The position numbers and the translations under genes are program-made. A DNA stretch of 64,000 nt from Pestalotiopsis fici W106-1 (lineage: Eukaryota > Ascomycota > Sordariomycetes > Amphisphaeriales > Sporocadaceae), in assembly GCF_000516985.1 (NCBI RefSeq), contig NW_006917093.1, forward strand, positions 5,489,013 through 5,553,012, written 5' to 3'. The stretch's first letter is position 1. Each line of letters begins with the position of its first letter. This document shows positions 36,750-49,500 of this stretch, piece after piece. Below the pieces are notes generated by a model, which was given only the letters and a program-made list of their open reading frames with translations, had not been told where the DNA came from and did not search any database.

Positions 36750-39700
36750 ATGGTGGACTTAAAACGATTGTTGAATGACGATACACCAGATTATCATCAT
36801 TCGAGGCCACGGCTTTATGGGCAAGATGTTGACTTGTTAGTCACTTCCTCATCTTTGGTTCCGTGCTGACCGAGAGACCCTTCAACGTGGGGCAGGACTA
36901 ACGGGTATGCAGGGCTTGGAACCACTATCCGGTAGGCGGAAGTAGTGATGGTGTTGTTGATTTCACCGACCTTCTCAGTAGTTTCGGCGACGCCTCACTG
37001 GAAGGACCGTTAGACTTTGATTTTGGTGCAGAAAACTTGAACAATTTTCAGGAATGGGCCGACGACCACGCAGAGATTACTGGCGAGCCCAGTTCATCGT
37101 CCCCTAGTGACTTTGACACTGCCATGAGCAACAATACACCTGGTCCTTCACAAGAGTCCAGCACGGCCAGGGAAAGAGCAGGCTTGAATGACTGCGATGT
37201 CTGTTATGGAATGGTAGGTTCTTTCTGTTCGCCAGTTATGTGGCAAGCTCAATTTCAAGACACACATGGGCCGGGGCGTCAATAACAGGATGGTTGGCAG
37301 TGGGAACAGAGAATATTGGTGTCATCTAAACCCCTTATACCCTGCTGACTTGTTGATGCAGCTGTACAATGCCGATGTCAAGGTCGCCGGGGACATGGCT
37401 CTCCTGGACGAGAAATTGAAGCCAACACAAACAACGACACGTAATCATCGGTTCAAATTAAAGGATTCGGGAGACCACATCCAATTGAACTTCTCCGATG
37501 GAACAGAACTTGGAATATTGCGCACGAACCTGTTGAAAGGGCTTAGCAGTCTGCTTGGGTTACCCCAGTTACACTTTGAGGCTGTAGCGGATACCGGCGT
37601 CATTCGAGACACAATCGGTCGGGTTACCAAGGCTTCTGATGCGCTTGTGAGGGTCAACATCAACATCTATGGCCCTCCCGACCAGGCCGATCATATCGGG
37701 TCGCAGCTTTCTGAGCACAAACTGTGGTTGCAAAAGCCAGAGCAGCCCATTGCACATGTCGTATACAAGAACCCTCACATTTTGGAGTTTGAAGACCTAG
37801 ACCTCAGTTCGATCGATCAGACAATCAACCCAGTTGAGAGTGGCAGCAGGCCAGTACCACGGACTGCAGAAGAACACCTCCGCAGAACTATGGATGAAGT
37901 GTATAGCTCGACGAGGAGGCAAAATGAGCTTACGCGAAGAGCCGTCAGTGGACGCATCACGACTTCCATGCTCGAGTGAGTAACAATTCCTTTACACAAA
38001 TCGCAAACCAAAGTCAATCAATATGCTAAATGCACGTGTCACGACAAGTCATCAGAAAGAAGCGCTCGAATTCATGACGCAGAGGGAGACGGGCGAAATC
38101 AGTGACGAATTTCGGCTTTGGAGAGAGGTTGTGGTTAGGGGAGAAACCAAGTAGGGATCAGGCCAGCTTTCTATGCTTCCGTTATACTGATCAGTGACAA
38201 GGTATCAACATGAGATTACCAAAGCCCAATCGCGACTCCGGCCCGATGAGAAAGGGGGAGGCATCTTGGCGGATGAAATGGGCATGGGTAAATCCCTTTC
38301 TATACTCTCTCTGATTGTAGACACTCTTGAAAAGGGGCAGAGCTGGGCCGAAAATAGGAGATCCGAGGACCGGACTGGTCCCTTAAAGGATCACACTCGA
38401 TCCACACTAATTGTAGTATCTTCTGCACGTAAGGCACACCCTTTGCAGTGACTTCATTCTCGTTTCACTAACCAGGCTCTAGTTCTCATCAACAATTGGT
38501 GTAACGAGATTCAAGAGTAAGTTATTTCCGCCCTCGATGTCGTGCGCAGTACGCTTATCCAAATTCAAGACATCTTGAAAACTCGCTAAATGTAATTCGG
38601 TATCATGGCCCAAATCGTCCCAAAGATAAAACTGGACTGGACATTCTGGTCGATTCGGACATTGTCATTACCACGTACAATACGCTTGCAAAGGAATGGA
38701 GCACACCTGGGCGCGAAAAGTCTAGCCTATTGCACAGCATCGAATGGTTTCGAGTGGTACTTGATGAAGGTATCCGCAACACCCTAACATACGCATACTC
38801 TTGTACTAATATTTCCAGCCCATATTATTCGCCGTCAAGCCACCACCTTCTATAAGACCTGTGCTGCCCTCGAAGCGGACTCAAGATGGTGTCTCACGGG
38901 CACACCCATTCAAAATAAGCTAGAAGACATTGGTGCATTGTTTTGCTTCATCAAGGCGAGACCATTCCACGACATGCGACAATTCCGGAGTTCAATCGTC
39001 ATCCCTTACGAACAAAGCGAAGACGCGACTGCAATCGAGAGGTTGGTCTTATTGAACGACTCGCTTTGCCTACGTCGAACCAGGGAACTTATAGACCTTC
39101 CTGAATTGAAAGTTGAAGTTCGCGAATTGGACTTCAACGAGGCAGAGAGGAAACAGTATGAGAAGACCAAGGCAACGCTTCTGCGAAAATTAAAGCAAAA
39201 GGTCGGCGAGCACGAGCAAACCAGCAAGTTTGGCCTTTTCCAAGTGCAGCTGCAACTTCGCATTCTATGTAACCACGGAACCTTTCAGAAGCACTTTTCC
39301 TGGGTGAATAGTCAACGCGATGCCAATGAGGCGATCCTCTCGAGCGGAGCAGGGAACGCCCAGATCAACTGCAACGGCTGCCGCTGGCCCATGCCGGTGC
39401 TAGGCTCAAACAAGGTCTACAGAGAATTCGTAGAAAATTGCAAGCACGTCTTGTGTTTGGACTGTCTTGAAGAGGCTGCGTCTTCTCAAGGGGCCGAGGG
39501 CACTCAGAGGCACTGTCCATTGTGCAACACACCCCAAGCAGTGGCCGCAAAGAATGCGACAAGATCACACAACAACACAACTCGTCGAGGAGAAGATGGC
39601 GAGCTGGATGATTTGGATTATTTCAATAGTAATGGCCATTCGACAAAGATGGATGTCTTGATCCGCAACGTCAGGACCGATTTGGACCAGACAAAAAGGT

Positions 39701-40312
39701 GAGTCGGGCATTGTTCCAAGCATTTTTTTTTTCCAGGCGGAAATAGCTAAACAACCGATCCAAGTATCATATTTTCATGCTGGACCCGTACACTAAACCT
39801 GGTCGAGAGGCATCTCAGGCTGGCAGGCATCTCTTTTTCCCGTATTGACGGCGAATGCCCCTTGTCAAGGAGACAGAAGATTCTTGACGACTTTCGACAA
39901 CCTACGGGTGATCGGATCCTTCTCATGACGACGGGTACGGGTGCATTTGGGTAAGTTTAAGAATAATGCTGTGAAACTTGGCTTCACTCTGCTTACAAAC
40001 AACAGGTTGAACTTGACCTGCGCAAACCGCGTATTCATTGTTGAGCTACAGTGGAATCCGAGCGTCGAGAGCCAGGCAATCGCAAGAGCCATCCGACTGG
40101 GTCAGAGTCAGCATGTCAAGGTGATACGATACATTATGAACGATAGTGTGGAACAGGTGTGTATTCCCCCCTCCATGAGCATTGGAGACCCAGAGTTCTT
40201 CCTCGTTTCATGACATTGGATCACTGATACCATTTTGCAGGAAATGCGATCCCAGCAGAAGCGCAAGTTGAACATGGCCAAAAAGGGGTTTGATGATGAA
40301 ATGGAGCAGTAG
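36750..40312 (+). CDS. SNF2-family DNA helicase/translocase with embedded RING finger (Rad5/Rad16-like)
   Basis: Eleven exons: 36750-36835, 36913-37213, 37362-37975, 38049-38150, 38202-38428, 38483-38516, 38570-38769, 38819-39698, 39765-39950, 40006-40156 and 40241-40312, giving 950 residues. The ATPase core shows LDHQKEALEFM, motif I LADEMGMGKS (near 398), LLINNW, motif II DEAH (520-523), motif III LTGTPIQN, and in lobe 2 motif V TTGTGAFGLNLTCANRV and motif VI QAIARAIRLGQ. Between the lobes sits a C3HC4 RING (Cys706, 709, 729, His731, Cys734, 737, 754, 757), the hallmark of the Rad5/Rad16/HLTF branch, which couples DNA translocation to ubiquitin ligation. A region around LYNADVKVAGDM upstream of the core could be a HIRAN-like module. 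Likely nuclear, in DNA repair or chromatin remodelling. All eleven junctions keep frame; exon 6 is only 34 bp. Confidence 0.92.
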
Positions 40313-40534
40313 GCACATAATCAATGGTCAATCATGCTTGATAGATGCGAACACAATGCAATGCTCAATCGGTAGAAATTTGATATTCTTTTTTGAGTTT
40401 CCAGCTCAAGATGAGTGATGTTGCTCTCAAGGGATGCATGACATACTATATGTACACATTACCATCGATTAAATCTCATGTGTCCCATGCTGCCTAATCA
40501 CCAACAAATCTCTCGCTATCGCTTCAATGAAACC

Positions 40535-42805
40535 TCAAGTTCGACCCGTCAACAACTCTGCAGTGTCGACACCGGGGTAACCAGTGCCATAGTCTGGGTC
40601 ATGTCCATTCAACAAATAACACTCATGGGAGCTGCCGTACGAGGTCGAGGCCACCCAGACAACGTAGACGCAGTCGCTTGTCGTGGAGCACGCCTCAATA
40701 CAACTGTCCATGTCGGGCTGGATGGCCACGTCGAGGGTGTTGAACTCGTCGGCCACAAAGAGGCTGTTCTGGACAATGCGATAGGACAGGCCATTGTCGC
40801 TTTCATAGTTGGCCGAGGGGTAAGAGGCGGACGAGGTCACGGCGGGCGCCTCGGCTGCGTATGACGATGCGGCGCTGACAGTGGTGCTGGCCGGGACCCT
40901 GGTGGCTGAGGCTGCGTAGCCCGAAGACGCGGTTGGGTATACAGATGCTTCCGTGCTCGTCGACCCAGTGGCTACGACCTTGCTGGTCTGAAAGGTCGAT
41001 GGCGAATATTGAGAGATGATGACAGATGAGCTCCCGGGTGTATATGGCGACGGTCTGATCATGGTGCTGTTGGACGAGCTTGCGCTCGACAGGGCCGGGG
41101 ATCCAGATGATGATGATGGTGGTGATGATGCCGGTGCGCTGACGGGGTATGTCGGCACAGTGGTGTTGATTCCACCACTCGTCCACGACGAAGTTGCCGA
41201 GCTGGACCATGTAAATGTCGGCAAAGTTTCAGCAAATGTCGATAATGTCGAAAGTACTATCGTGTTGTTGAGTAGAGGAGCGGCCGAAGATTCTGCTGCT
41301 GCTGTAGTGGACTCCGAGTACGTCGTGACAGGAATACTCGCGCTGCTGGTCCATGACGTCGTGGTTGAGCTTGACCAGGTAAATGCCGGCAAACTCTCGG
41401 CAAATGTCGACAGCGTTGACAGCACTATGGTGTTGTTGATGAGAGGCGTGGCAGACGCTTGGGTCGCGGATTCCGAATATGTCGCCACGGGAATCTTGGT
41501 GCTGCTGCTACTAGCGAATGACGTGGTTGTCGAACTCGACGACCAGGTGAATGCGGGAAGACTTTCTGCAAAGGTCGAGAGAGTTGATAATACTATAGTA
41601 TTATTCACAATGGGACTGGCGGACAAGCTTGGCGTGTGTACCGAGTACGTTGAAAATGTGCTTGTAGTGCTAGTTTCCTCCCTCGTGCTAGTTGCGAGAC
41701 TCTCCGAGTATGTAGACGAAGTGCTGACGGCGCTGTTGGGTACGGTCGAGGATGCCGAGTCTGGCGAGTCGACTGCCGGAGTGCGCACCATTGAAGTGCT
41801 AGCAGTATTCTCAGTCCATGAAGTCGTGATCGGAGAATCTTCCGAAACTGCAGCCAGTGACGTCTCGGAGTAAGGTCCGGACTCGCTCGTGGTGCCGTTG
41901 CTCCAGTATGACGAGGTGTACGAGTATGCGGATGAAACGGACGTGACAATATCCGTCTTGGTGACATAAATGGTCCCCGGCGCCTCAGTGGCAGCCGAAG
42001 CAACGCCGGCGACGGTGGCGGTCGTGGTGATCATGATAGTAGTTGGTGCCGCGATGCAGGAGCAAATCGTCTCGGCAGCAGATGACGGACCCGCAGTGAG
42101 TTGTGAAAAGAGACTCTCCTCGTACGGTACCGATGACGATGAGCTTTCCGTCTGGGCTAGCGTTGCCGATGAAGCCATTGTCTGAAAACTACTGGTTGCC
42201 ACAGTACTGTTTCTTGCCGAGTAGGTTGCCACCGGAAGGCTTGAAGATGATGCGGCAGTCACCGCAAAGGTGGACTGCGGCAAGAGAGTATACTCATCCA
42301 CTGAGCTTGCCGTCTCGGCCAACGTGACCGATGATGCCCTTGATGATGAGATGGCCAGCGATGAGTTTGAATACAGAGGGACTGAAGCCACTCCGGTCGA
42401 ATAACGCGGCGAACTGTCCTTTGTTACCGAAGCCGAAGACTCTGGTGAAGATTCGGCGTATGATCTTGGCTTGTAATTGTCTCTTTTCACATTCACTGGA
42501 GTCACGTCCGCGACAACGGCTGTTGACGTCTCTGTGACGCTTACAACTACAAAAGCCCCAAACGAGTGAGCCGAAGTCGCCTCTGCAATGACCGTAGTGG
42601 TTACCGTCTGCGTTACAGTAGAGCTTTGGTATGTGGAAGAACAAAAGGCTTGAGCGGCCGACCATGTGGCCAGGGGCGCATACGAAGAGTAAAGGTCGCC
42701 ATTGCACACATTGTCGGCGGCTGAGCGCGCGACAGCGGCGGCGGTAGCATGTTCAGCAAGAAGGAATGCGGCACCCAGGCCGGAAAAGAATGTAGAAAAA
42801 TGCAT
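40535..42805 (-). CDS. Ser/Thr-rich secreted or cell-wall protein with C-terminal PAN/Apple-like domain
   Basis: Single-exon minus-strand gene of 756 residues, starting at MHFSTFFSGLGAAFLLAEH (signal peptide); an in-frame Met 12 codons upstream is less likely because it adds hydrophobic residues before the signal. A short Cys-containing segment (NVCNGDLYSSY...FCSSTY) precedes about 550 residues very rich in Ser, Thr, Ala and Val, probably O-glycosylated. Within it lie three imperfect tandem repeats built on NNTIVLSTLSTFAESLPAF (41203-41615, period about 168 bp). The last roughly 75 residues (SYRIVQNSLFVADEFNTLD...CIEACSTTSDCVYVVW...ECYLLNG) have the cysteine spacing of a PAN/Apple-like domain, often a protein- or carbohydrate-binding module. 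No GPI signal is evident. Likely an adhesin or wall protein at the cell surface. Convergent with the SNF2 gene, 222 bp apart. Confidence 0.85.
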   Translation of the reverse strand: MHFSTFFSGLGAAFLLAEHATAAAVARSAADNVCNGDLYSSYAPLATWSAAQAFCSSTYQSSTVTQTVTTTVIAEATSAHSFGAFVVVSVTETSTAVVADVTPVNVKRDNYKPRSYAESSPESSASVTKDSSPRYSTGVASVPLYSNSSLAISSSRASSVTLAETASSVDEYTLLPQSTFAVTAASSSSLPVATYSARNSTVATSSFQTMASSATLAQTESSSSSVPYEESLFSQLTAGPSSAAETICSCIAAPTTIMITTTATVAGVASAATEAPGTIYVTKTDIVTSVSSAYSYTSSYWSNGTTSESGPYSETSLAAVSEDSPITTSWTENTASTSMVRTPAVDSPDSASSTVPNSAVSTSSTYSESLATSTREETSTTSTFSTYSVHTPSLSASPIVNNTIVLSTLSTFAESLPAFTWSSSSTTTSFASSSSTKIPVATYSESATQASATPLINNTIVLSTLSTFAESLPAFTWSSSTTTSWTSSASIPVTTYSESTTAAAESSAAPLLNNTIVLSTLSTFAETLPTFTWSSSATSSWTSGGINTTVPTYPVSAPASSPPSSSSGSPALSSASSSNSTMIRPSPYTPGSSSVIISQYSPSTFQTSKVVATGSTSTEASVYPTASSGYAASATRVPASTTVSAASSYAAEAPAVTSSASYPSANYESDNGLSYRIVQNSLFVADEFNTLDVAIQPDMDSCIEACSTTSDCVYVVWVASTSYGSSHECYLLNGHDPDYGTGYPGVDTAELLTGRT
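41203..41615 (-). repeat. Three coding tandem repeats in the Ser/Thr-rich protein
   Basis: Three copies of about 168 bp each encode NNTIVLSTLSTFAE(S/T)LP(A/T)FTW followed by a variable Ser/Thr stretch. The core is strongly conserved while the spacers vary. The copies are centred near 41245, 41413 and 41580. Confidence 0.85.
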
Positions 42806-43718
42806 TATCGTAAAGAGTGGAAAAAAAAGACCGACTGGCAAGAAAGAAAAAGAGTGTCGCGCCTATACAGACAACGTGCCAAAAGAGAAGGGAAAAAAAG
42901 GTCAGTGAGGCTCCGGCTCAACGTGCAAACCAAAGGAAACGAAACATTGTCATGATGAACATGGAACTGCGGATTTCCATATAAAGAGGGAAACATCCGA
43001 TCACCACTTTAGACGACAAGTCCTGACTCATATAACTTCGAAACGTTGAATCCACTCCAAAGTGCCAGTAGTGGGTTATAGCGCCCCCCTGGACCATGCC
43101 AAGGTTGCCTCTTGGACCGAATTAGGGCCAAGCCAAACGCCTGGGGTCCCTTTGCCTAGGCCAGGAAAGACCTAGTATTTCATTTATTTCCAGACTGCTT
43201 GGGCCTAGACATGAGAACTGACGAACGGTGGCGGTCATGGCCGTGATGCATTCGTCAAAGGTACCTTTTCCCGGTTGTCAGATGAGCTTTAAATCACATA
43301 GAATTCATGATCCAAGAGATGAAACACAATATTTGAACATCTCTTGCATTCAGCATCTGGCTCTTGACTTTTTGCTTCACATTGTTCGACTTGGATTTGC
43401 AGTACTACCAGGTAGCCTCAAGGCCGAATTGGGGGGGGGGGGGGGGTGGAGAGAAGATCTGCACTATAAGCTTATGTACCCCAGATTAGTATGGCTTGGT
43501 CTCACTTCTTCCTGTTGGTTTTGGATTAATTCAATACGAGTTCCATGATGCGACCATGCTCTGCCGTCACATTTTGCGGCTCTGCTAGCCGAGAAGAATT
43601 ATCCGAGATTTTTTTTTCATCTTAGTATCGTAGATTTGTAACTGTACAATAGACGTATCCCCTCCATAGAAACTCCAAGTATATCCGCCCGCACCCAATC
43701 ATAATACTCCAAGGCTCC
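42806..43718. other. Intergenic, promoter of wall-protein gene / ADH 3' side
   Basis: 913 bp. The left half is the promoter of the minus-strand wall-protein gene. A 16-base G run lies at 43431-43446. No gene seen. Confidence 0.5.
43431..43446. repeat. Homopolymer (G)16
   Basis: Sixteen consecutive G, uncommon in fungal intergenic DNA. Could form a quadruplex with neighbouring G runs, or be a length-uncertain sequencing artefact. Confidence 0.9.
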
Positions 43719-44930
43719 TTATCTGCTAGTATCCACAACATATCTTCCGGCAATCTGTCCCTGCTCCATCATCTTGTACACATTCTGCAACTCGCTGAGT
43801 CCTACAGTCTTGAAGGGAGCATTGATCAGGCCTCGTCGGAAGAAGTCAATGGCCTCGGCCGTGTCCTGGCGATTTCCGACGTACGAGCCCTTGATGGTGA
43901 CCATTCTGGTGACGGTGTCAAAGACGGGGGCCTTGAGGAAAGCATTGGCCGGCAGACCGACGCAGACAATGGTGCCGCGGCTGCGGACGTACTCGCTGGC
44001 CTGCTGGAAGGGCTTCTCGTTGACGGCCAGCACAATAACGCCGTGGGGACCCAGGCCGTCGGCCGTGGCCTTCTTGACGTCCTGCACCAGGTTCTTGGAC
44101 GTGGTAAAGTCGACATAGGCCGCGGCGCCCAGCTTGTCGACGCACATCGTGCGCTTCTCCTCGCCGCCGTCAATGGCAATGGCGTGGATACCCATGGCCT
44201 TGGCGTATTGCAGGGCCATGGAGCCCAGACCGCCACCGGCGCCGATAATGGTCACGTATTGGCCGGGCTTGACGCCCGACTCCTTCAGAGCCTTGTACAC
44301 CGTGATACCAGCGCACAGAACTGGCGAGATGGCTTCAAGATCGCACTCCTTGGGGATGCGGGCAATGTGGTTGGCCTTGGCGATACAGTATTGCTGGAAT
44401 GAACCATCGACCGTGTAACCAGAGAGGAGAGGCTCCGGGCAAAGAGGCTCGTCTGCTTGCCGGCAGAAGTAGCAGTCCATGCATGATCCGTTTAACCACT
44501 TGACACCTGCGTAGTCGCCAATCTCGACATCTTTGACCAGTTCGCCCCTTGCCACAACCACACCAGCGCCTTCGTGGCCTCCAACCAGTGGCATTTTTGT
44601 GGGTAGCGGCCAATCGCCCATCATGGCGTGAACTAAACAGATATTGCATCAGTACTTTTGTACTTTATTCCCTCCAGAAGGTTAAAAGCTCACGATCTGT
44701 GTGGCAAACACCACTGTACTTGATGTTGATGAGGACCTCGTCCGGGCCGGGCTTCTGGACTGGAATTTTCTTGTAGACGACGGCTATAAAACGTGTTAGT
44801 ATGATCAACTGTCTTCAATTGTGAAATTTATAATGGGAATCTGTATTGGTAAGGAATGGAATGTGGACTTACGTCCGCCCTTGGCCTCGACCACCTGGGC
44901 CCATTGCTCGGTAGGAATTTCTTGAGACAT
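43719..44930 (-). CDS. Zinc-dependent alcohol dehydrogenase (Adh1-like)
   Basis: Three exons on the minus strand: 44873-44930, 44694-44783 and 43719-44632, giving 353 residues, the usual length of fungal ADHs. It interconverts ethanol and acetaldehyde with NAD(H), in the cytosol. Catalytic zinc ligands are Cys46 (SGVCHTDLH) and His69 in GGHEGAG. The structural zinc site is C100-x2-C103-x2-C106-x7-C114 ([15 protein letters not shown]). The cofactor fold has [18 protein letters not shown], and the conserved [19 protein letters not shown] and GRYVVDTSR close the protein. Both introns interrupt the N-terminal catalytic domain and restore Pro20 and Leu50 in frame. Codon use is strongly biased (C-ending), consistent with high expression. 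Downstream of it on the same strand is the wall-protein gene. Confidence 0.95.
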
Positions 44931-46556
44931 TTTGAATAGGTAGGTATAGGAATGGGTATAAACTGGTAGTAGCAAGTGTGTTGTGTGTTGTGTGTGTATG
45001 TATATGTATGGATTGTAAAGAAGCAGAAGAGACTGTTTAGCCAAATGCTTAATGGTATGATGAGTCAGTAAACCTTGATGATTCAGAATGTTGTGTTTGA
45101 AAATATCGTGTGATTATCTCGAGTTTATATATTCACATCTCACTGTCTCCTGTTGCGAGCTTCTCACTAGTGCCGAGATCTCCTGGTAAAAGATTGTCCC
45201 CGCACGCCAAACCTGCAAACCTGATATGCGGTAGGTACTGGGTAGGCGAAAATAGCTTCTCTGGGAAGCGAGAGAAAAATCATACTTTTCGGCCAATCCC
45301 TCAATGACGGGTCCATTCTCATACTCACCAGAGTCCTTCGTTTGCCTGTGAGTTGTCGGCAAACCTTGTCGATTGACAGTCCATTTCGAGCCTAGCATGG
45401 GAATAGGCCCTTCTCCTGTCGCTGCCCACTGAGCAAAATCTCACTGTCCCCAATAGACTTACAGTACCCATCCTACCCCTCACCCAACTACTGTAGTACC
45501 CTGACTCCTGCCACGCACAACTCCGTCAGCCCACTGTGACGATGCCTGCGGGATCATCCTGCTTGCGAGGCGGCGAGCAGAGCAACTTCCGGCCGACCGG
45601 ACGATTGATGGGTAGCGGTTGAGCTTCGCCCGAAATTGTGGATATCTTCAAGCTTACCTCCAGCTGGTATTAGCTGCGCGGCCATGTCATTATCACTGCT
45701 CGTGCATGAATCACTCCTCCTAAGAACTGGAGACTAGCTGGAGAATCCGGGGTATTGTATGGTAATGGAAGCCCAGTGTAATGCTGCAAGCTGCTAGAAG
45801 CTGGCTTACTGATAAGGCGGTCGACCTCTTCAGGCGGTTTGGCGGTTTGGAGGTGACCCCTGGTTCTGTTATGGCTGCAGCGCGGGGCGTCGATCGTTTC
45901 AACAAGGCGGCATTTAGAGTTCAAGCTGCTTTGCTTTGGAGGGCTCGTATCGCACTGTACTGTCCAGGACCACAAAGACAAATGTCAAGCAATTGAGTGA
46001 TGCATCTCAAGTGCGTGGGGAGACGGTGCAAGCGACACGGTCTTGGCGACGCACGATCCAAGAGCCGGCAGCACCCGCCAACAGGGGTTGTCCTTCGGAA
46101 ACGAGGAAGTTTGACCATGATCTTACGATTATGGCCAGTATTTTACTCTCTGTCGAGCTTTGAGTGGTCTCGCTTGGAGGGGTAGCTGAGTCTGGACTCC
46201 ACCTGGAGCCGGCCGGCCGGAGCAACGCGAAAAGAAGAAATATCAGAGTCAAGCAAAGAATCCAACCTCATCTCGTGCGAGTCTCCTGGTTCGCGTGTCA
46301 CCTGGTCCGTCGTGGTGATTATGATTCGACGCCCGGCTCACTAACCACAACGCTTGCACTTCCCCAGATTCAGGGGCGGTTCCATTCCTAAGGATCCGGG
46401 ATTGCTCTAACCTAGACATCTCTTGACAGATGCACCGTCGATTAAGGTCCACGTGTAAAATGCACCTTTTCTTTTGTCCTTGGAACTATGCTGAAAATTA
46501 CTAAGTATGGTGTATTATTATGATCGGCTCCTTTGGCCCTGAGGGACAGCATCCGC
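44931..46556. other. Intergenic, ADH promoter / ABC transporter 3' side
   Basis: 1.6 kb without a supportable gene. The ADH leader next to the start codon contains GT-rich tandem sequence (about 44980-45005). Several 60-100-codon frames on both strands look random. Confidence 0.5.
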
Positions 46557-49500
46557 TCATCCCAGTGTTTGATGCAAGACGTTCACCTTATAGCTCTCAC
46601 TCCTCTGTAGCAACTCCTCGTGACTTCCCTTGTCCACACACCTTCCGTCCTCGATCATGAAGATCACATCGGCCCTACGGATCGTGTGCAGCCTGTGAGC
46701 AATGGCGATCACCGTGATACCCTTGGTGGCGCGCTCTAAACCGTCTTGGAGCAACCGCTCAGACTCGGCGTCCAGAGCACTAGTCGATTCATCTAGTAGC
46801 AAAAGTCGCGGCTGTCGAACCAATGCTCTGGCAATGGATAGTCGCTGCTTCTGACCTCCAGACAGCTGACCACCACTGGGACCGACCTGGGTCTCGTAGC
46901 CATCGGGCAATGCCATGATGGTGTCATGGATGTTGGCCAACTTACACGCCTGCTCAATCTCGGCATCTGTTGGTTCATGATCTGGCCGGGCACCCAGTCC
47001 CACGTTGAATCGCAGGGTACCGTCGAAAAGAATGTTGTCTTGTGGCACAAGTCCAATGTCGTCTCTGAACACGGGCTCCTCCCTGGCGGCGATGTCGACA
47101 CCATCGACTTCAATCTTTCCCGACTCTGGGTGGTACATGCGCTCCATGAGTGAGATGATGGTCGACTTTCCTGCTCCACTGGGACCAACGAGGGCACAGA
47201 ATTGTCCCGGCTTGATCTCGATATCCAGACCCTTTAGTACTTGTCGGTTCGGGCGTGCAGGGTACGAGAAGACGAGTTGATTGAACTTGACACTCATACC
47301 ACCCTCAATATGAGGCTGGACATTCTTCATCTCGACAGCAGCCTCGGGATCCTTCTCGGCCGACGGCTTCTTAGCCACATCCTTGCTTGAACCTTGGTCG
47401 ATCAAGTCAAATATGCGGCCTGCGGCTCTACCGGCATTGCCTACCTCTGGCGCCAAGGTGAAAAGCTCACCCCATTGCTGAGCACTGATCAGCAGTGCGA
47501 CGAGAACGATGAAGAATTCTGTCTGAGTGTTGTGTCCTTCAATAATCTGTCTCGAACCCCACCAGTACGCGAGCGAGTAGATCAGGTTCGCAACAGCGTA
47601 GGTAACAGCAAGGAACAGGTTGGCCCACAGACTGGTGCGCAGGTAATCCTGTCTGGGATGCTTGAGAGATCGCCAGTATGTTGCCTCGACCTCTCGTTCC
47701 AGGGAAAGGGCCGCCACAGTCTTGATTGATGTCACTGCCTCGACAGTGATGCCTACTGACTTGGCAAATGCCGTTTCATGCTTCCTGGCAAACTTGTGAT
47801 GCAATCTCATTTGCATAACACCGGCACCAAGCATGATGGGGACGACTGCCAAACACACAAGGGCAATTCTCCAAGCAAGGACATGTGACAGGGTCACAGC
47901 GACGAGGAAGTTGACGCAGATCGAGAACAAGGTACCAATAATCGAACCGGTCAGGGAGCCGAGCGCGTTGGAATCAGCCGTGATGTAGTTGAGCAGGGTT
48001 GACGGGGTTCTTCCTTCCGACTGGTGCCATTGGACATCTTGCTCCATTAGAGACCGCATCGATAACGTTCGAATGCTGAACAGGACCTTTTCGGCGACGT
48101 AGCCTGCGCGATTGTTAGCTGACCATTGCCCCCAAAGAACGTACAAAAGCAGATTTAGATATAGGGAGGGGAATATTTCGTGGCTTACCGAAACAAGACC
48201 AACTCATAAGACTGGCACAAAACTCAATGATGGCGAGAACGAAGAACATCAGTCCGAAAAAGCTTCCCTTTGATCTAATGTAGCTCTCATCATTGCAAGG
48301 GCTCAGTGCGCCGACAGTGTGGCCAAAGATGGAAGCCGAACCAGAGTATGCACCACCGATCATGGTGGATCCTGTAAGGGCCAAGATTGCAAACAGGATA
48401 TAGGGGCGTGCGTAGTAAAGGAAGGTCTTGATGTTTGTCCAGGCTGTTCTCGTTGATCTGATTTCCTTCTTTTCGGGGGCTGCGTCGTCGGCTGCGTCGT
48501 CATCGGCTGTCTTGTTCGAGGAGACATCGACTTCCTTGGTGGCAAAGCCGTCCGTCTTGGAGCCCACCTCATCGCTTCCTCGAGACGGCACGGCGGTACG
48601 AATGCTGGATGTCTCTGAGCCTACATTTTGTAAACGCACAAGTGCAGCATAGTCGGCGTCCTTGGCCAAGAGATCCGAGTGTGTTCCCTGCTCAATAACG
48701 CGACCGTTACGCATAACAATAATGTTGTCAGCCGTCTTGACAGTAGCTAGTCTGTGAGCGATGGAGACGACGGTTCTACCAACAGTAGCCTCCTCAACCG
48801 CCTTTTGAATTCTCATCTCACTAGCTGAGTCAAGTGACGACGTTGCTTCATCCAAAACCAAAATCCGGGGGTCCTTGACAAGAGCTCGAGCGAGTGCAAC
48901 TCTTTGTTTCTGGCCACCGCTGAGAAGATCTCCACTAGAGCCCACATTGGTTGCCAAGCCGTATTCCAAGGTTCCCAAGAAAATGCCTGCATCAGCCATA
49001 GCTGCGGCGTGCTGGACCATATCAACGACCTGCTTGGCGAGTGGACCTTGAGCAGTAGCAGCTGCATCAAGATCCTGTCCATTTCGAGCGTCCTCTGCAA
49101 TCTTTGCAAATGTGTCGCCAAGCAATAGGGGTTGAAAGACGTCATGCTCGGGCCGTGACGAGTTGAACAAACCAAGGGCAATATTCTCCAGAATCGACCG
49201 GTCCAGCAGGAGAGGGTCTTGTTGGACCAAACCGATGTGGCTTCTCAATTCTCGCACGTTCATTTCACGGAGGTTCTTTCCGTCCAAGTAAATGGAGCCC
49301 TCATCGGGATCGTAAAGTCGAGTAAGCAGGCCGGCCAGAGTAGATTTGCCGCTACCAGATAGACCGACGACGGCCGTGCGCTTTCCGGCAGGAAAGTGAA
49401 GCGATACGCCGCGGATGACTGGAACATCGGGCCGAGAAGGATAGCTGAAGGCAACATTTTCGAGCTTGAAGTCTCCCTCACAAGGCGGACCAGCAGTTGG

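Noticed and set aside
41016..41873. 285-codon + strand open frame rich in Val, Leu and Asp
   Set aside because: It is the antisense of the Ser/Thr-rich repeats of the minus-strand wall-protein gene; biased codons there leave long antisense frames open. It has no start context or family character of its own.
43774..44418. Several 75-136-codon frames overlapping the alcohol dehydrogenase on both strands
   Set aside because: These are shadows of the highly codon-biased ADH gene.
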